The notes: generated from the letters alone by a model not told the origin. A DNA stretch of 64,000 bases from Buddleja alternifolia (GCA_019426215.1 CM033399.1:20531022-20595021); one strand, 5' to 3'. Positions 1-12,031 are shown, numbered from the stretch's first letter. Numbers and translations: made by a program.

Positions 1-2
1 AT

Positions 3-1628
3 ATGCTGGATCTCCTAACTCCAGAAGACGCCTTTTCAGAGCTAAAAGCATTTGAGTTCGAATTGAACTCTGTTAGTGATATTGTGAGTAATCCAGTGAT
101 TGAATCTGGAGCGCTCATTGCATCAATCAAAGGTAAATCGGATAACAAAGGAAAGAATTCAGATATCAATGAGGAAGAAGAGTTGGCTTTGCTGAATAGA
201 TTCAGGAAGTTCTTGAGATATGAAAAGAAAGGAAAAGGTTTCAATAATCAAGGACAAAGTTCATATCAAGCGTCTTCTCCTGTGCAACAACAGTTTCAAG
301 CGTCTCAGTATTCTGTTCCTTCACCCCAAGCGCCTGCTCAATACCAAGTGTCTACTCAAAGTCTCCCAGTTCCAGTGGTCTCAAAACCACACATTGCAAG
401 GTTAACAAATGAACAAAAGATGAAAACTAATCTTTGTTATAATTGCAGAAAACCAAGGCACTACCAGGTAAATTGCCCTTATCCAAACGTATCCAAGCCC
501 TTAAGGCAGGATTACTTGGATAGAAACCAATTCAGGAGCAACCTTCGTCAACAAGGCTTGCTAGCAGAATCAGAACCAGCATCTGCACCTGAAGATTTAG
601 AATCATCAGAAGAAAGTAGTGATGATGATGAGCCATTAGATGACTCAGCGCTCATATGTCTCATGGCTAGAGATGATGAAGCGTCTCCCGAGGTAATCAA
701 TGAATTATCAATTCCTCTTTCTTATGATGAATTACTTGACAAAGTCAAAGAATACTACAATGAATGTCAAGAAGCTGCCAAAATATATCAAAATGATCTC
801 GCTATTATCTCATCACTCACAAGAGATAAAGTAACGCTCAAAGCAGAGTTGCGAGTTCAGCAACAGTGCATTGAGAAAAATCAATCGCTTGAGAGTGAAG
901 TTATTCAATTGAAAGGTGATCTTGATATAATAGTCAAGAGAGAAATTGATTTGATCGCTAGACTTGCTAAATCAGAGCAGCTCATCTCATCATTATCAAA
1001 AGCTTCTAGACAGCTGGATAATGTGACTGAAGTAACATGATTATTTGGTGAGAAGACCGGCTTAGGATGCGATAAACTCGGTAAACAACCAAATAAATTT
1101 GATGTTACGGCAAACAACAAAGGAAAGGGTGTAATCTTTGTTGAAAAAGGTTCACAGGGTCAAACACAAAATGAACCTAGTGACAATGGTAAGAGGCCAA
1201 ATGAGAAAGTCAAAACTAACTCAGGCAAGGGTAAGGCTAAGGCAAATGATTCACAAAGACGGGTTTATCCAAACGCTCAAAAGGCTAAAGATAAGACTGA
1301 CAACTGTGAATCAAGCGCTAAGCATCCAGCACCAAAAGTGCAACCCAAGCCAATGCCAAGGGAATATCAGCGTCAATATCCAAGACAATCAAGATCATAT
1401 TATCCATACTATGATGATTATGATTATGACTATGATTATGACTATTATTATAATCGCGGATATTATTATACATCCAAAAAGTACACACAGCACAATGTGA
1501 AACCTAAAAAGGCCAGTATTCCTACAATGAAGACGAGGCAAATATGGGTTCCTAAAGTTCTAATTCAAACTAACAAGGATACTAATGTTGAAGGACCCAA
1601 GCAACAATGGGTACCTAAACAGAAATAG
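3..1628 (+). pseudogene. gag: gag of element 1 (5'-truncated by the window, one internal stop)
   Basis: This is the C-terminal two thirds of a copia Gag, the particle-forming, RNA-binding protein. It aligns throughout with the longer gag at 12032. A CCHC zinc knuckle is at about 440-485, with Arg in place of the Gly seen before the knuckle His in element 2. An acidic stretch, a predicted coiled coil (about 720-1020), a basic low-complexity part and a Tyr/Asp-rich tail (about 1400-1470) follow. A TGA at 1038-1040 replaces an AGG codon of element 2. The frame then stays open to the TAG at 1626-1628. Inference: non-functional because of the TGA. Confidence 0.88.
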
Positions 1629-1649
1629 AACTTCCCTTTTTGATTGCAG
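1611..1649 (+). other. gag/pol junction gap of element 1 (39 nt, GTACCTA repeats at both edges)
   Basis: A TGG codon is followed by GTACCTA, a TAG stop, a pyrimidine-rich stretch, an in-frame TGA, and TTGCAG, after which GTACCTA recurs as the first codons of pol. The segment starts with GT and ends with AG and is bounded by a direct repeat. Element 2 and the minus-strand element have the same arrangement with 38 and 35 nt. See the first finding. Confidence 0.75.
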
Positions 1650-4600
1650 GTACCTAGAGCTAGAGCCGATACATCTGTGTGGAACTTTGATAGTGGATCG
1701 TCAAGGCACATGACAGGTTCCAAAGATCTTCTGATCAACTATCAAGCTGCCAATGCTCCTCAGGTTGTATTTGGTGACAACTCCAAAGGTAAAACCAAAG
1801 GTATAGGTACTGTGCATAGGGGGAACATCATGATAAGTAATGTTTATTTTGTTGAGGGTCTGAAGCACAATTTATTAAGCATAAGTCAATTTTGTGATAA
1901 TGGCTTTGAAATCATATTCTCAAGTGACTATTGCTATATAAACGACGCTAAGACTAAGTCTACTAAATTGAAAGGAAAAAGAACTAACAACGTATATTTA
2001 GTAGATTGGGGTTCAACACTTGATAACAACCCAACATGTTTTGTTGCTAAGAATGAATCTAAAATGGGTTGGTTATGGCATAGAAAAATGAATCACCTCA
2101 ACTTTAAGACAATCTCTCAGCTTATAAGTCAAAATCTTGTAGAGGGATTACCAAATGGACCATTTCACAAGGATCGCCTTTGTGACGCTTGTCAAATGGG
2201 TAAACAAGTTAAGTCATCGTTCAAGAGAAAACCTTATCTATCTACTTCTAGAATACTTGAACTACTTCACATGGATTTGTTTGGACCTGTTCAAACGATC
2301 AGTGTAAGCGGTAAAAAGTATACGTTGGTGATAGTAGACGATTTCTCTAGATTTACTTGGGTGGAATTTCTTTCATCCAAAGATGAAACATGTGACAAGT
2401 TAACAACGCTTATTCGGCAACTTCAAATATTGAAAAATCTTAAGGTTGCAAGAATAAGAAGCGATCACGGTACTGAGTTTACTAACAAGGTTGTTGAGAA
2501 GTTTTGTGCAGAAAATGGAATACACCATGAGTATTCAGCTCCCAGAACTCCCCAACAAAATGGTGTTGCTGAGCGCCGGAACCGAACGCTTAAGGAAGCC
2601 GCTAGGACTATGTTAGCAGAATCCAAGCTTGCTCCTAGATTTTGGGCCGAAGCGATCAACACTGCCTGTTACACTCAAAACCGCTGCATGATCAACAAAC
2701 AGCATGGAAAAACTCCATATGAACTATGGAAGGGACGAAAGCCAAATGTTTCATACTTTCACGTCTTTGGTTCTAAATGTTTTATCCACAATAATGGATC
2801 CTAAAGCCTAAAGACTTTTGATCCTAAAGCGGATGAGGGAATCTTTCTAGGCAACGCCAAAAATGGAAAGAATTTTCGAATTCTCAATAAGATCAAATCG
2901 AAGGTTGAGGAATCTATTCATGTTGTTTTTAATGATGCTAATCAAGAGCCGAGTAAGGTTAATTTAAATGATGTAGGAGTTGAAGATCTATGTCATCAAG
3001 CGTCTAAGATTACTATTGATAAAGATACTGACGACGATGATGAGATCTCAGTGCCACCTCCTAAGAATGCTCGTGAGATTACTCTAAATTATCATGTAAG
3101 AAATGCTGATGATCATGAAGAGAGTGATCATCAAGAGCAAACGAGGAATTGTGAACTTGAAGCGCCTACGCAAGAGGGTGGTCAAGCGTATGATTCTCAA
3201 GCGCCTGTTCAACCTCTTAATCCCTTCTAACCAGATAGACTATGGCTGCGTGACTATCCACCTGAGCAAATTATTGGAGATATTGGAGCACCAGTTAGAA
3301 CTAGAGCCGCTACATTCAATGAGGCTATGTTCGCAAGCTTTCTATCTCAAATGGAACCTAAGAAAGTGGATGAAGCACTAAATGACCAAAGTTGGATTGA
3401 AGCTATGCAAGAAGAGCTCAATCAGTTCGAACGAAATAAGGTTTGGATGCTAGTACCAAGACCAACTCACCAAGGAGTTATTGGAACTAGATGGGTATAT
3501 AGAAACAAGATGGATGAGAACGGCATTATTGTAAGAAATAAGGCCAGACTCGTAGCTCAAGGATATTGCCAAGAGGAGGGTATTGACTTTGATGAGACAT
3601 ACGCTCCTGTCGCTCGTCTTGAAGCAATCCGCATGTTTCTAGCGTATGCAGCGTTTAACAAGTTTACAGTATATCAAATGGACGTAAAGAGTGCCTTCCT
3701 GAATGGTAAAATCCAAGAAGAAGTATATGTGGAGCAACCACCAGGATTCATCAACAATCATGGTAAGGGTATGGTTTACAAGCTAGAAAAAGCACTTTAC
3801 GGGCTTAAGCAAGCACCCCGAGCATGGTATGACACTCTCTCTATCTTTCTTATTGGTAAAGGCTTTTCAAAAGGCAGCGTTGACACAACGTTATTTAAAA
3901 TTACCAATAACGAAGATACTCTCTTAGTTCAAATTTACGTTGACGATATTATATTTGGTTCTACTAACAAGCGTCTGTGTGAGAAATTTTCAAAAATGAT
4001 GCAAGAACAATTTGAAATGAGCATGATGGGTGAATTAACTTTCTTCTTAGGACTACAAGTTAAACAACTCCCTAATGGCATATTTATTAACCAAGCTAAA
4101 TATACACGAGATATGATTAAGAAATTTGGTATGGAAAATGCATCATATTCAAAAATTCCAATGAGCCAAACGCTTAAGTTAGATAAAGATGAAAGTGGAA
4201 AGAAAGTTGATATCACTAATTATAGAGGTATCATTGGATCACTTCTTTATCTCACTGCCAGTAGACCTGATATTATGTTTTTGGTATGCATGTGTGCACG
4301 ATTTCAAGTTGATCCTAAAGAGCCACACTTAATTGCTGCCAAGAAGATCCTTAAATACCTAAAAGGCACACAAATTGTGGGCTTATGGTATCCTAGGGAT
4401 TCTCCTTTTGAACTAATCGGTTACTCAGATGCAGATTTTGCAGGTTGCAAAATAGATTGTAAAAGCACTAGTGGTACTTGTCAATTCCTAGGTGATAGGT
4501 TAGTTTCATGGCATACCAAGAAACAACAATCCATAGCTACCTCTACAGCCGAAGCTGAGTATGTAGCTGCAGGAAGTTGTTGTGCACAAGTTCTATGGAT

Positions 4601-4852
4601 GAGGCAACAACTCAGAGATTACGGAATAATCTTAGGTCCAACCCCCATTCATTCTGATAACCAAAGCGCTCTAGCCATGACTCAAAACCCTGTTCTTCAT
4701 TCCAGAACTAAACACATTGACATTAGATACCATTTTCTTCGTGACCATGTTCAAAAGAAAGATATCTCCATGCACTTCATTGGAACTGACAAACAATTGG
4801 CAGATATCTTTACCAAAGCACTCAATGAACAACGTTTTCTCACTGAGAAGTG
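1650..4852 (+). pseudogene. pol: pol of element 1 (protease, integrase, RT, RNase H; broken)
   Basis: Copia Pol polyprotein. A DSG protease motif is near 1690. The integrase zinc-binding HHCC region is at about 2075-2200, and the catalytic core follows with an SDHGTEF block near 2460. The RT YVDD motif is near 3940, and RNase H ends near 4850. Against element 2 there is a CAA-to-TAA stop at 2802-2804, a second CAA-to-TAA stop near 3229, and a 2-base deletion near 4846 that shifts the last residues. The protein can therefore be made only in pieces. Identity to element 2 pol is very high by eye, which places both in one family. Confidence 0.9.
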
Positions 4853-6072
4853 AACTAGGTATGATTGATTTAAACGCTTAATCATCAAGCATCATACTTT
4901 ATTAGACATATAATTTAGGGGGAATCCACTTGATTTATGTCTAACAACATTCTTTGAAAAACAAAAATTGGTACAAGTTATCAAATTTAGGGGGAACCTT
5001 AAAATTGTACTTGAACATAACTGTAAGCGTCAATGATCAAAATTTTCAGATGCATGATCATCAACGCTCAGTCTTATCTTTGCATAAAATATTGGAAGCT
5101 CAAACATAGAAAGGACATTGACTTTAGATAAAGATGAAAGTGGAAAGAAAGTTTATATCACTAATTATAGAGGTATCATTGGATCACTTCTTTATCTCAC
5201 TGCCAGTAGACCTAATATTATGTTTTCGGTATGCATGTGTGCACGATTTCAAGTTGATCCTAAAGAGTCACACTTAATTGCTGCCAAGAAAATCCTTAAA
5301 TACCTAAAAGGCACACAAAATGTGGGCTTATGGTATCCTAGGGATTCTCCTTTTGAACTAATCGGTTACTCAGATACAGATTTTGCAGGTTGCAAAATAG
5401 ATTGTAAAAGCACTAGTGGTACTTGTCAATTCCTAGGTGATAGGTTAGTTTCATGGCATAGCAAGACACAACAATCCATAGCTACCTCTACAGCCGAAGC
5501 TGAGTATGTAGTTGCAGGAAGTTGTTGTGCACAAGTTCTATGGATGAGGCAACAACTCAGAGATTACGGAATAATCTTAGGTCCAACCCCCATTCATTGT
5601 GATAACCAAAGCGCTCTAGCCATGACTCAAAACCCTGTTCTTCATTCCAGAACTAAACACATTGACATTAGATACCATTTTCTTCGTGACCATGTTCAAA
5701 AGAAAGATATCTCCATGCACTTCATTGGAACTGACAAACAATTGGCAGATATCTTTACCAAAGCACTCAATGAACAACGTTTTCTCACTTTGAGAAGTGA
5801 ACTAGGTATGATTGATTTAAACGCTTAATCATCAAGCATCATACTTTATTAGACATATAATTTAGGGGGAATCCACTTGATTTATGTCTAACAACCTTCT
5901 TTGAAAAACAAAAATTGGTACAAGTTATCAAATTTAGGGGGAACCTTAAAATTGTACTTGAACATAACTGTAAGCGTCAATGATCAAAATTTTCAGATGC
6001 ATGATCATCAACGCTCAGTCTTATCTTTGCATAAAATATTGGAAGCTCAAACATAGAAAGGACATTGACTTT
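4181..6072 (+). repeat. Tandem duplication of about 945 bp inside element 1
   Basis: Unit 1 (about 4181-5125) and unit 2 (about 5126-6072) both run from the RT/RNase H connection through the pol stop into the following non-coding spacer. They differ at roughly a dozen positions by eye. One difference is a 2-base deletion that breaks the pol end in unit 1 but not in unit 2. The junction shows only about 2 bp of shared sequence, so unequal exchange over long homology is unlikely; replication slippage or template switching is an inference. Confidence 0.85.
5126..5828 (+). pseudogene. Second copy of the pol C-terminal region (RNase H)
   Basis: An open frame repeats the C-terminal part of pol including the RNase H domain (DADFAG-like and STAEAEY blocks; the first Asp region here reads DTDFAG) and the normal pol ending, which unit 1 has lost. 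It has no integrase, no protease and no start of its own. It exists only because of the tandem duplication and is interpreted as a by-product, not a gene. Confidence 0.8.
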
Positions 6073-6688
6073 AAGCGTATATATTACAACAGTTATAGTA
6101 AATACCAACCAATGATATCAGTTAAGCATTGAATGAAGTCCAATCAACTCTTAATATATAAAAAATTATATCATTCTCTTTAAAGCCATGCATAAAGTTT
6201 CCAAACTTCTTTCGAAGTAGTGGGTAGACTCAACAGTCTATTTTGTACTCTACTCACACGCTTCTATCACATCAAACTAGCGGGTAATCAAAAGTTTCTT
6301 TTCAAAATGACGGTTCAGAGATAGCACGTGTTTTTGTACATGTCAGTGTACAAACGAGCGCGTGCGTTACACTCTGAAAATGCCAAATGTTTTAAAAAAA
6401 TTTAACTCGGATGTCATATCTTTATATCTGAGAATTACCAAATGTAACTTCTCTCTAGTACACAAAACTCGCGTCCGCGGCTAGTGAATTTATGGCTAAG
6501 ATTCAACAATTGTTACACGTGTCTAAATCCTACAGAAACTAGAAAACACAAGTTTCAAAAATTCTTTACTGTATCATTTAAAACACAATTTCTGCAGAAT
6601 GACAATTCACTTTTACTCAAAACATATCTGCAAAATTTAGTCTCTCTCTCTCAAAACAAAAAAATCTCAGTTCATCTCTTTCACAAAA
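6073..6688 (+). promoter_or_regulatory. Spacer between pol and the 3' ORF, with candidate internal promoter (element 1)
   Basis: Non-coding DNA. A CACGTG G-box core lies at 6325-6330, another CACGTG near 6516, and a TATA-like TTTATATCTG near 6421, about 265 bp upstream of the 3' ORF start at 6689. The same motifs occur in the same order in element 2 (17908, 18098, 18003). This suggests a separate mRNA for the 3' ORF; it is an inference from motif position and conservation only. Confidence 0.4.
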
Positions 6689-7928
6689 ATGGCACCAAAG
6701 AAATCATCGTCTACTTCTGCTGAATTTACCATCAAGGTGACTGAAGGCCTTGTTGTCGACTGGAAATTTCTCTATGAACAACCTCAGATCAACCTGGCGG
6801 ACATGATGGACATGGTCGTCAAAGCTGGGCTCAAACCATTCTTGACCCAATACTCTTATATGTTTCCAACTGAAGTTGATACCTTTTGGAAGACTGCTAC
6901 ACTTTCAGAGGACAAGAAGTCTATTTCTTGTCTAATCTCTTTATCCAAGAAGGAGTCTCCAAAGAAATTTCTCTTATCTGCTTCCACCATCGCCACGAAC
7001 TTCAATCTTCAAAATGAGGGTGAGGCATTGGATTGCGTTACATTGAAACAGATCAAGGAAGCATGGACAATCATGAGTGCGTACGACGATGTGCCCTACA
7101 CTCAATACTTCGAAAAGAAAGACCTGGTGTCCAAATAACGGCTATTGGCTGATTTCTGCAGCAAAATCACAGAATGCCGAGTGGGAACCTTTGATAAGGT
7201 GAACCCTGTACAATTTCAGATGATGACTGCTATACTCCTCAACATCAAAATCAACTGGAGTGAGTACATCTTTGGAAGGTTTCGGGATAGTCTAAGCACT
7301 TCGAATAAGCCTTATGGACTCGTTCTAAGCGACCTATTGTACAAATCAAACTGTGTATACTCGTCTGGACTTCCGTTGAATAAGTCCAAGTTGTTGGGAA
7401 AACGGATTCTGAACAATCTGTTCAATCCTCCAAAAATTGGTGGTGCGGCTAAACCACTATCTGAGCGTCTGGAAGTACGTCAAGCGTCCGATAAAGAAGC
7501 GCAGCGCCCAGTGCCAGAAGAAGCTGTGAAGCGTTCGGCTGCAACAAAGAAGAGGGCTCCCAGAAAGTCAAAAGTTCAATTTTCTGCCTCCTCTCAAAAG
7601 GTTGGTGAGGAAACCGATGAGGATGCCAAGGACAAGCTACCTCTCAAAAGAAGGAAGCTGGAAGGGATCATCAAACAAATAGACTTTGCAGAACCAGCTG
7701 CTGATCCTCCCGCTCTACCGTCTAAACTCATTGAAGGAGTCAACATAAAGAAAATCTTCAAGCGTTCCAGGACTAGCAAGCGTCGAGTTGATCCTGAAGA
7801 GCCTGAGGCTGATGAGCCAAGCACTCAAGTCGCTGATGAGCCAAGCGCTCAAGTCGCTGTTGAGCCAAGCGCTCAAGTCGCTGTTGCGCCAAGCGCTCAA
7901 AGAATTGCTGTTGAGACTAGCTCTCAGG

Positions 7929-8012
7929 GTAAGTTTATTTCTTCCCACAGCATTTCTATTCCTACATCTGTAGAAGATCCTGCTCTTATAGAGGATAGCT
8001 CTTGTATTTCAG
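7929..8012 (+). other. Candidate 84-nt intron in the 3' ORF of element 1
   Basis: CAG-G precedes GTAAGT, and the segment ends TTGTATTTCAG. Its length is 84 nt, divisible by three, with no in-frame stop, so retained and spliced forms keep the same frame. Element 2 has the same segment at 19604-19687. The minus-strand element has 81-nt introns at the corresponding part of its ORF, one of which contains stops. Confidence 0.45.
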
Positions 8013-10377
8013 CTATAGTACCAACTGCTGCTGAAGCGTCCACAGATATTCTCTTGGATGTTGATTTGACCGAAGTCGTTACTATCGGTAAAGATGTTGC
8101 CGCAGAAGTTGCTGCAATTGAAGCTGAGGAACCTGCTGCTATAACAGAGGCACGCTCAGAAGGTCAGAGCGATGTTGAAGACGTTCCAGTTCCTCGACAC
8201 TTTTTCCAACTCGATCCGCTGAAGACAATTGATCATTCAATTAACTTCATGCCCCCAGCGCTGGAAGAAGATTTCATTCCTGCAAGATACAATGAAGCGA
8301 GATATATTGCTGCAGAGACTGACGTTGCTCGACTGATTGATTTTGACAGTCGAATCAAAGCCATTATACAAAATAGACAAGGAGGCAGAACTCCTATATG
8401 TGATGTGGACTTGGCATACTATCTGGATTATGGGCACAGCAAGCCAACCGGGTTCGCTCTAAGGGATTACAGCATTCGTGTGTATGAGCCTCTACGTCCT
8501 AGCTTTCTCAATCCTTCAGAGTCAGTATTGAACAGAGAAGGCTACACACATTTCCCTCAGACTGCTCATAGCCCTGAAAATCTTGCGTCGGTCCATCCAC
8601 TTCGTCTGTGGAAGAATAAGGCTGTTCATGCCGGTGAGCGTCTTGAATCGTTGACAGACTTGCTTCAGACTGAAGCTGATGCATATTTTGATAGCGTCTG
8701 GAATGCAAACTATCAGCCTGATAGACAGCGGTTTGAAGCTATCAGAGACATTCATCTTGAAGGCATTCGCGCTATGGTGACTGCTGGCACAGACTACTGC
8801 ATAAATGAAGTCAACTGGGTTGAAGCGTATATGGGACATAAATATACTTTCTCAGAGTTTGTCCAAGCTACCCATCTTTTTGGCATAGGCATGCATGACA
8901 AGAAGCGTCAGTTCGCCAAGTATTGCCTCAAGCAGCGTCAACAGAGAGTCAGACCTGTTCTCAAGCTCCCAATTGTTAGACATCAAATTGAACAGTGTCT
9001 GCGTCAAGAGCTTCACAGATTATCCTCTACTCCTCTTCTGTTCAACGCTCAAGCCTCTTCCAGTGGTACATCTGGTGTATTGTGCTTGAATTTTGCTCTA
9101 AAGAAAATTTCAATCTGATGGTGAAGATTTTAACTCCTGTCTCTCTTTTCGATAAGATCTTCACTGCCAATCTCAGACCTTGGAATGGCTCAGTAATCAG
9201 TCCATTCAAAGGATATCCACTGCTCCCTTAAATCCGCAGCGAGGTACTCGATCACTATGAGTTTGTCCTCTCCCTGCTTGAAAGGAATCAAGAGCTGGCT
9301 CAAGCAATTTATCCATATCTTGAAGAGTACTATGTTGACTGTGTACCTGAACATAAGCGCCCTACGTCTCTTCCCTCCGACTGCTTGATTGGATTTTCCA
9401 GACATTACTGTCCAGATTCACTCTTTTCAATTGCTCAAGCGCCGTCCAAAGTCTTCCCAAATCATGTGCTTGATATCATTGGTCCAATGCACATCAGGGC
9501 CATTGATAGTCCTCTTCACACATTCATCTCCGGTACTTGTATTTCACGAACCAGACTCACTGAACTCTTGGACTCTGCATCCACTTCTTATGCCGAGTTA
9601 GCAAGCTGGAACTTCCAATTCAATGACTTTCGTCAACCTGAGTCAACGCTTGAGGAAGCGCCTGCTAAGTCAGCTGAAGCGTTCATGTCTGCAGTTACAA
9701 GTATTCCAGCGCCTACTGAAGACCCTGTTCAAGCGTCTCCCTCAGAGGATATTCCTGACGCTCCTGAACATGTTACTGATGATAGTGCTGAGGATCTTCC
9801 CGTTGCCCTTCGAGTTACTGTTTTTGATCCAGCCTATCAAGTTTCCTTTGACTCTCTCAAACACTCATCAAGGTTCAAGCGAAGGAGAAAAGAGGAAAGC
9901 GTCTAGTTCAAGAGCTGAAGAGCCTCCGTCTCCTAAGCGTCAAGTGCTTCCTTCTCCTTCTGCGCTTAGTCTTCCGTCTTGGATAACTGCTCTGAAACAA
10001 AGTACATCTGGAGCACCTAGTAGTACACTAAGGGAACCTCCAAGAGCATTATATCCAAATCTACCAATACCTACAAGAGCACTGCTTGAACAGTTTGACA
10101 TCCCTCTTCAAAGAACGTCTATTCCAGAACCTACAGATCCAAAAATCTTAGTTGAAGAGAGGAAGATGACTGACTTTATCCAAGCTTTTCGAATCTGCCT
10201 AAGGTATATTGGTATTGACCCAACTGACTGGGACAATCATTTTACTGACTTCAAGAATAGACAACAAGAAGAAAATCAGCTCATAATCAACAAAGATCAT
10301 GAAGCAATGATGACCTTGGAAGACAATCTGACTGAAGCTATCCGAGCTGAAATGCCCAAGCGATACAAAGTCAGACC

Positions 10378-10382
10378 AAGAC
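10378..10382. repeat. Target-site duplication of element 2, left copy (AAGAC)
   Basis: AAGAC directly precedes the 5' LTR and is repeated at 24285-24289 directly after the 3' LTR. A 5-bp duplication is what copia integrases produce. Confidence 0.95.
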
Positions 10383-11927
10383 TGTTAGGAATTTCATGTT
10401 AGAAGTTTTGATGATGACAATTAAGTTTTTGTTAGACCTCAAAAAGTTGTAAGTTTATTTTCGTAGAAAACTTGTATAGGCTTTGAAGCGTTAGACTTGT
10501 AATAGATTTATTAGGCTTTGTTATCTTACTTTAGAGTGTTAGGCAAAATAGTCTTAGGCTGAGCGTCTGATGATTTCTGAGTGAGTTTATCAGTGGTAAA
10601 GTTCGAAGACTCAAGCGCCTGATCTCAGAAGATAGATACAGTCTCCAAGCGTCCACTTTGGCCAGCTATATCAAGCGTTACCTTATGGGACAGAAGTGAT
10701 TTCACCTGAATTTACTTCTAAGTCCAGAAGGAGTTTAATGCAAATATTCTCAAAGCATTAAATACCAACGGGTATTAATTTCAAATGCATTAAATGTTGA
10801 TAAGAGCATTTAATATGATAAGCAATGTCAGACGTACGGAGAAGCCACCCTATTGGACTGTCAACTATCTCAGACTGCAGCACCAACTTTCGTGCAGCAG
10901 ATTTTCAGGAAAAAGGACAAAAGCTGTTCACTCGCGAAAGTGAGAGACACGCGCCAGTGCATGTGTCAAACGGACACTTTCTCCAAGAATACCTATAAAT
11001 AGGACTTCAACAACAAACAAAAAATAAGAAGCAACAATTTTATCAAAGCCAAATTGCTGTTGCATTAAAATCTCATTCCTTAAATTCTCAGAAAAGCCAG
11101 AAAATTCAAGAAACATCCAAATTGCTTTTCTTATATTCCTGAGACAGTCAACAAATATCTCAAACATTCTTTTTGAAGAAACCAGATTCCTACTGAGATA
11201 TTACCAAGTTGTTTGAACTTCATCAAAATCAAACAAACCTTTTAGAAAATCCCATCCAAGCCTCGCGATCTGTGTGAAGTCGAAGTTGGATACTTGCATC
11301 ATTTCTGGGTGAAAGAAGCAAGAGGGTTGAAGTGATTTGAAGCAGAAATCTGTGTGATCAAGGAGCTCAAGTCATCGACATCCATCTCTCCCTAATTTGT
11401 AGAAGATTCTGTGTGATTCTTTGAGAATCATTTTAGTGGATTGCCTCCAAGTGCAAAGGAGAAGAAGGACGTAGTTGGGATTACACCACCCAACGAACCT
11501 TACAAATATTGTGTTATTTACTTTTCAGTCATTTCATTCATCTATCATATCATTGCATAAGTAAAACACAATCAAAAGCTAAGCACCTAAGAAACATCTT
11601 GTGACGCTAAAACTTTCAAAGAGAAGACTCCAAAATCATTCCGCTGTGCTAACCCTGATTAAAAGAACTGAACGCTTAACCTACAAGGTCAAAGTATTCA
11701 ATTCCTGAAGTCTAAGTTAACTTTATAAAACAGTCTTCATTAGACGCTTCACAAAGTCTCAAATATATTATGTGAACGCTAAGGTGAAGCGTCACACTCT
11801 TCAAGCGCCTATCATTTCAAGCGTCCAAATACGTTTAATACGAAATCTTTTTTAAGTCGAAAAAGACTTAAGGGTCTATTCAACCCCCCCCCTTCTAGAC
11901 CCTTTCGTATGCCACTTGGGACCAACA
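10383..11927 (+). repeat. 5' LTR of element 2
   Basis: Begins TGTTAGGAATTTC and ends GGGACCAACA. It contains a TATA box (10994-11001), a CG-rich hairpin-like TCACTCGCGAAAGTGA before the TATA box, and near its 3' end an AGGGTCT...AGACCCT stem around a C tract. The 3' LTR at 22738 is nearly identical. Confidence 0.95.
10994..11001 (+). promoter_or_regulatory. LTR TATA box
   Basis: TATAAATA in a CCTATAAATAGG context, about 610 bp into the LTR. It is conserved in the other LTRs here, for example near 23349 and 25126, and on the minus strand at 54091-54099. It marks the probable U3/R boundary, with transcription starting about 25-35 bp downstream. Confidence 0.75.
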
Positions 11928-11929
11928 AG

Positions 11930-11941
11930 TGGTATCAGAGC
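11930..11941 (+). other. Primer-binding site of element 2
   Basis: TGGTATCAGAGC starts two bases after the LTR end and matches the usual plant LTR-element site complementary to the 3' end of initiator tRNA-Met. It primes minus-strand DNA synthesis. Confidence 0.92.
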
Positions 11942-12031
11942 GGTTAATTTTGAAACTTTAAAATTTCCAAGCATAACTGCTTGTTTAGATCCTTTTCTTT
12001 CAAAATCTAGTTGCTTTTTAAAAGCTTAGAC

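Larger units (their letters stand above)
6689..10382 (+). pseudogene. Extra 3' ORF (env-like position) of element 1, broken
   Basis: Starts ATG GCA CCA in the same context as element 2. The N-terminal ~300 residues contain a block (around LADFCSKI and FGRFRDSL) that resembles the domain annotated as putative plant transposon protein; I could not test this. Basic patches (KKRAPRK, KRRKLEG) and a Pro/Ser/Ala/Gln repeat follow. No signal peptide or membrane helix is evident. Lesions: TAA at 7136-7138, an indel near 9090, a TAA near 9230, and a ~470-bp deletion near 9873 that removes the coiled-coil part present in element 2. The final codons are split by element 2; the original TAA is at 24292-24294. 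Confidence 0.8.

Noticed and set aside
7929..7950. A 22-nt GT-AG segment (GTAAGT...CCACAG) as an intron
   Set aside because: Too short, not divisible by three, and splicing it would destroy the frame. The 84-nt segment ending at 8012 fits phase and homology better.
8522..8839. Antisense frames opposite the 3' ORF (also 20281-20514 and others)
   Set aside because: Shadow frames of the sense coding sequence, not conserved in position or length between copies.
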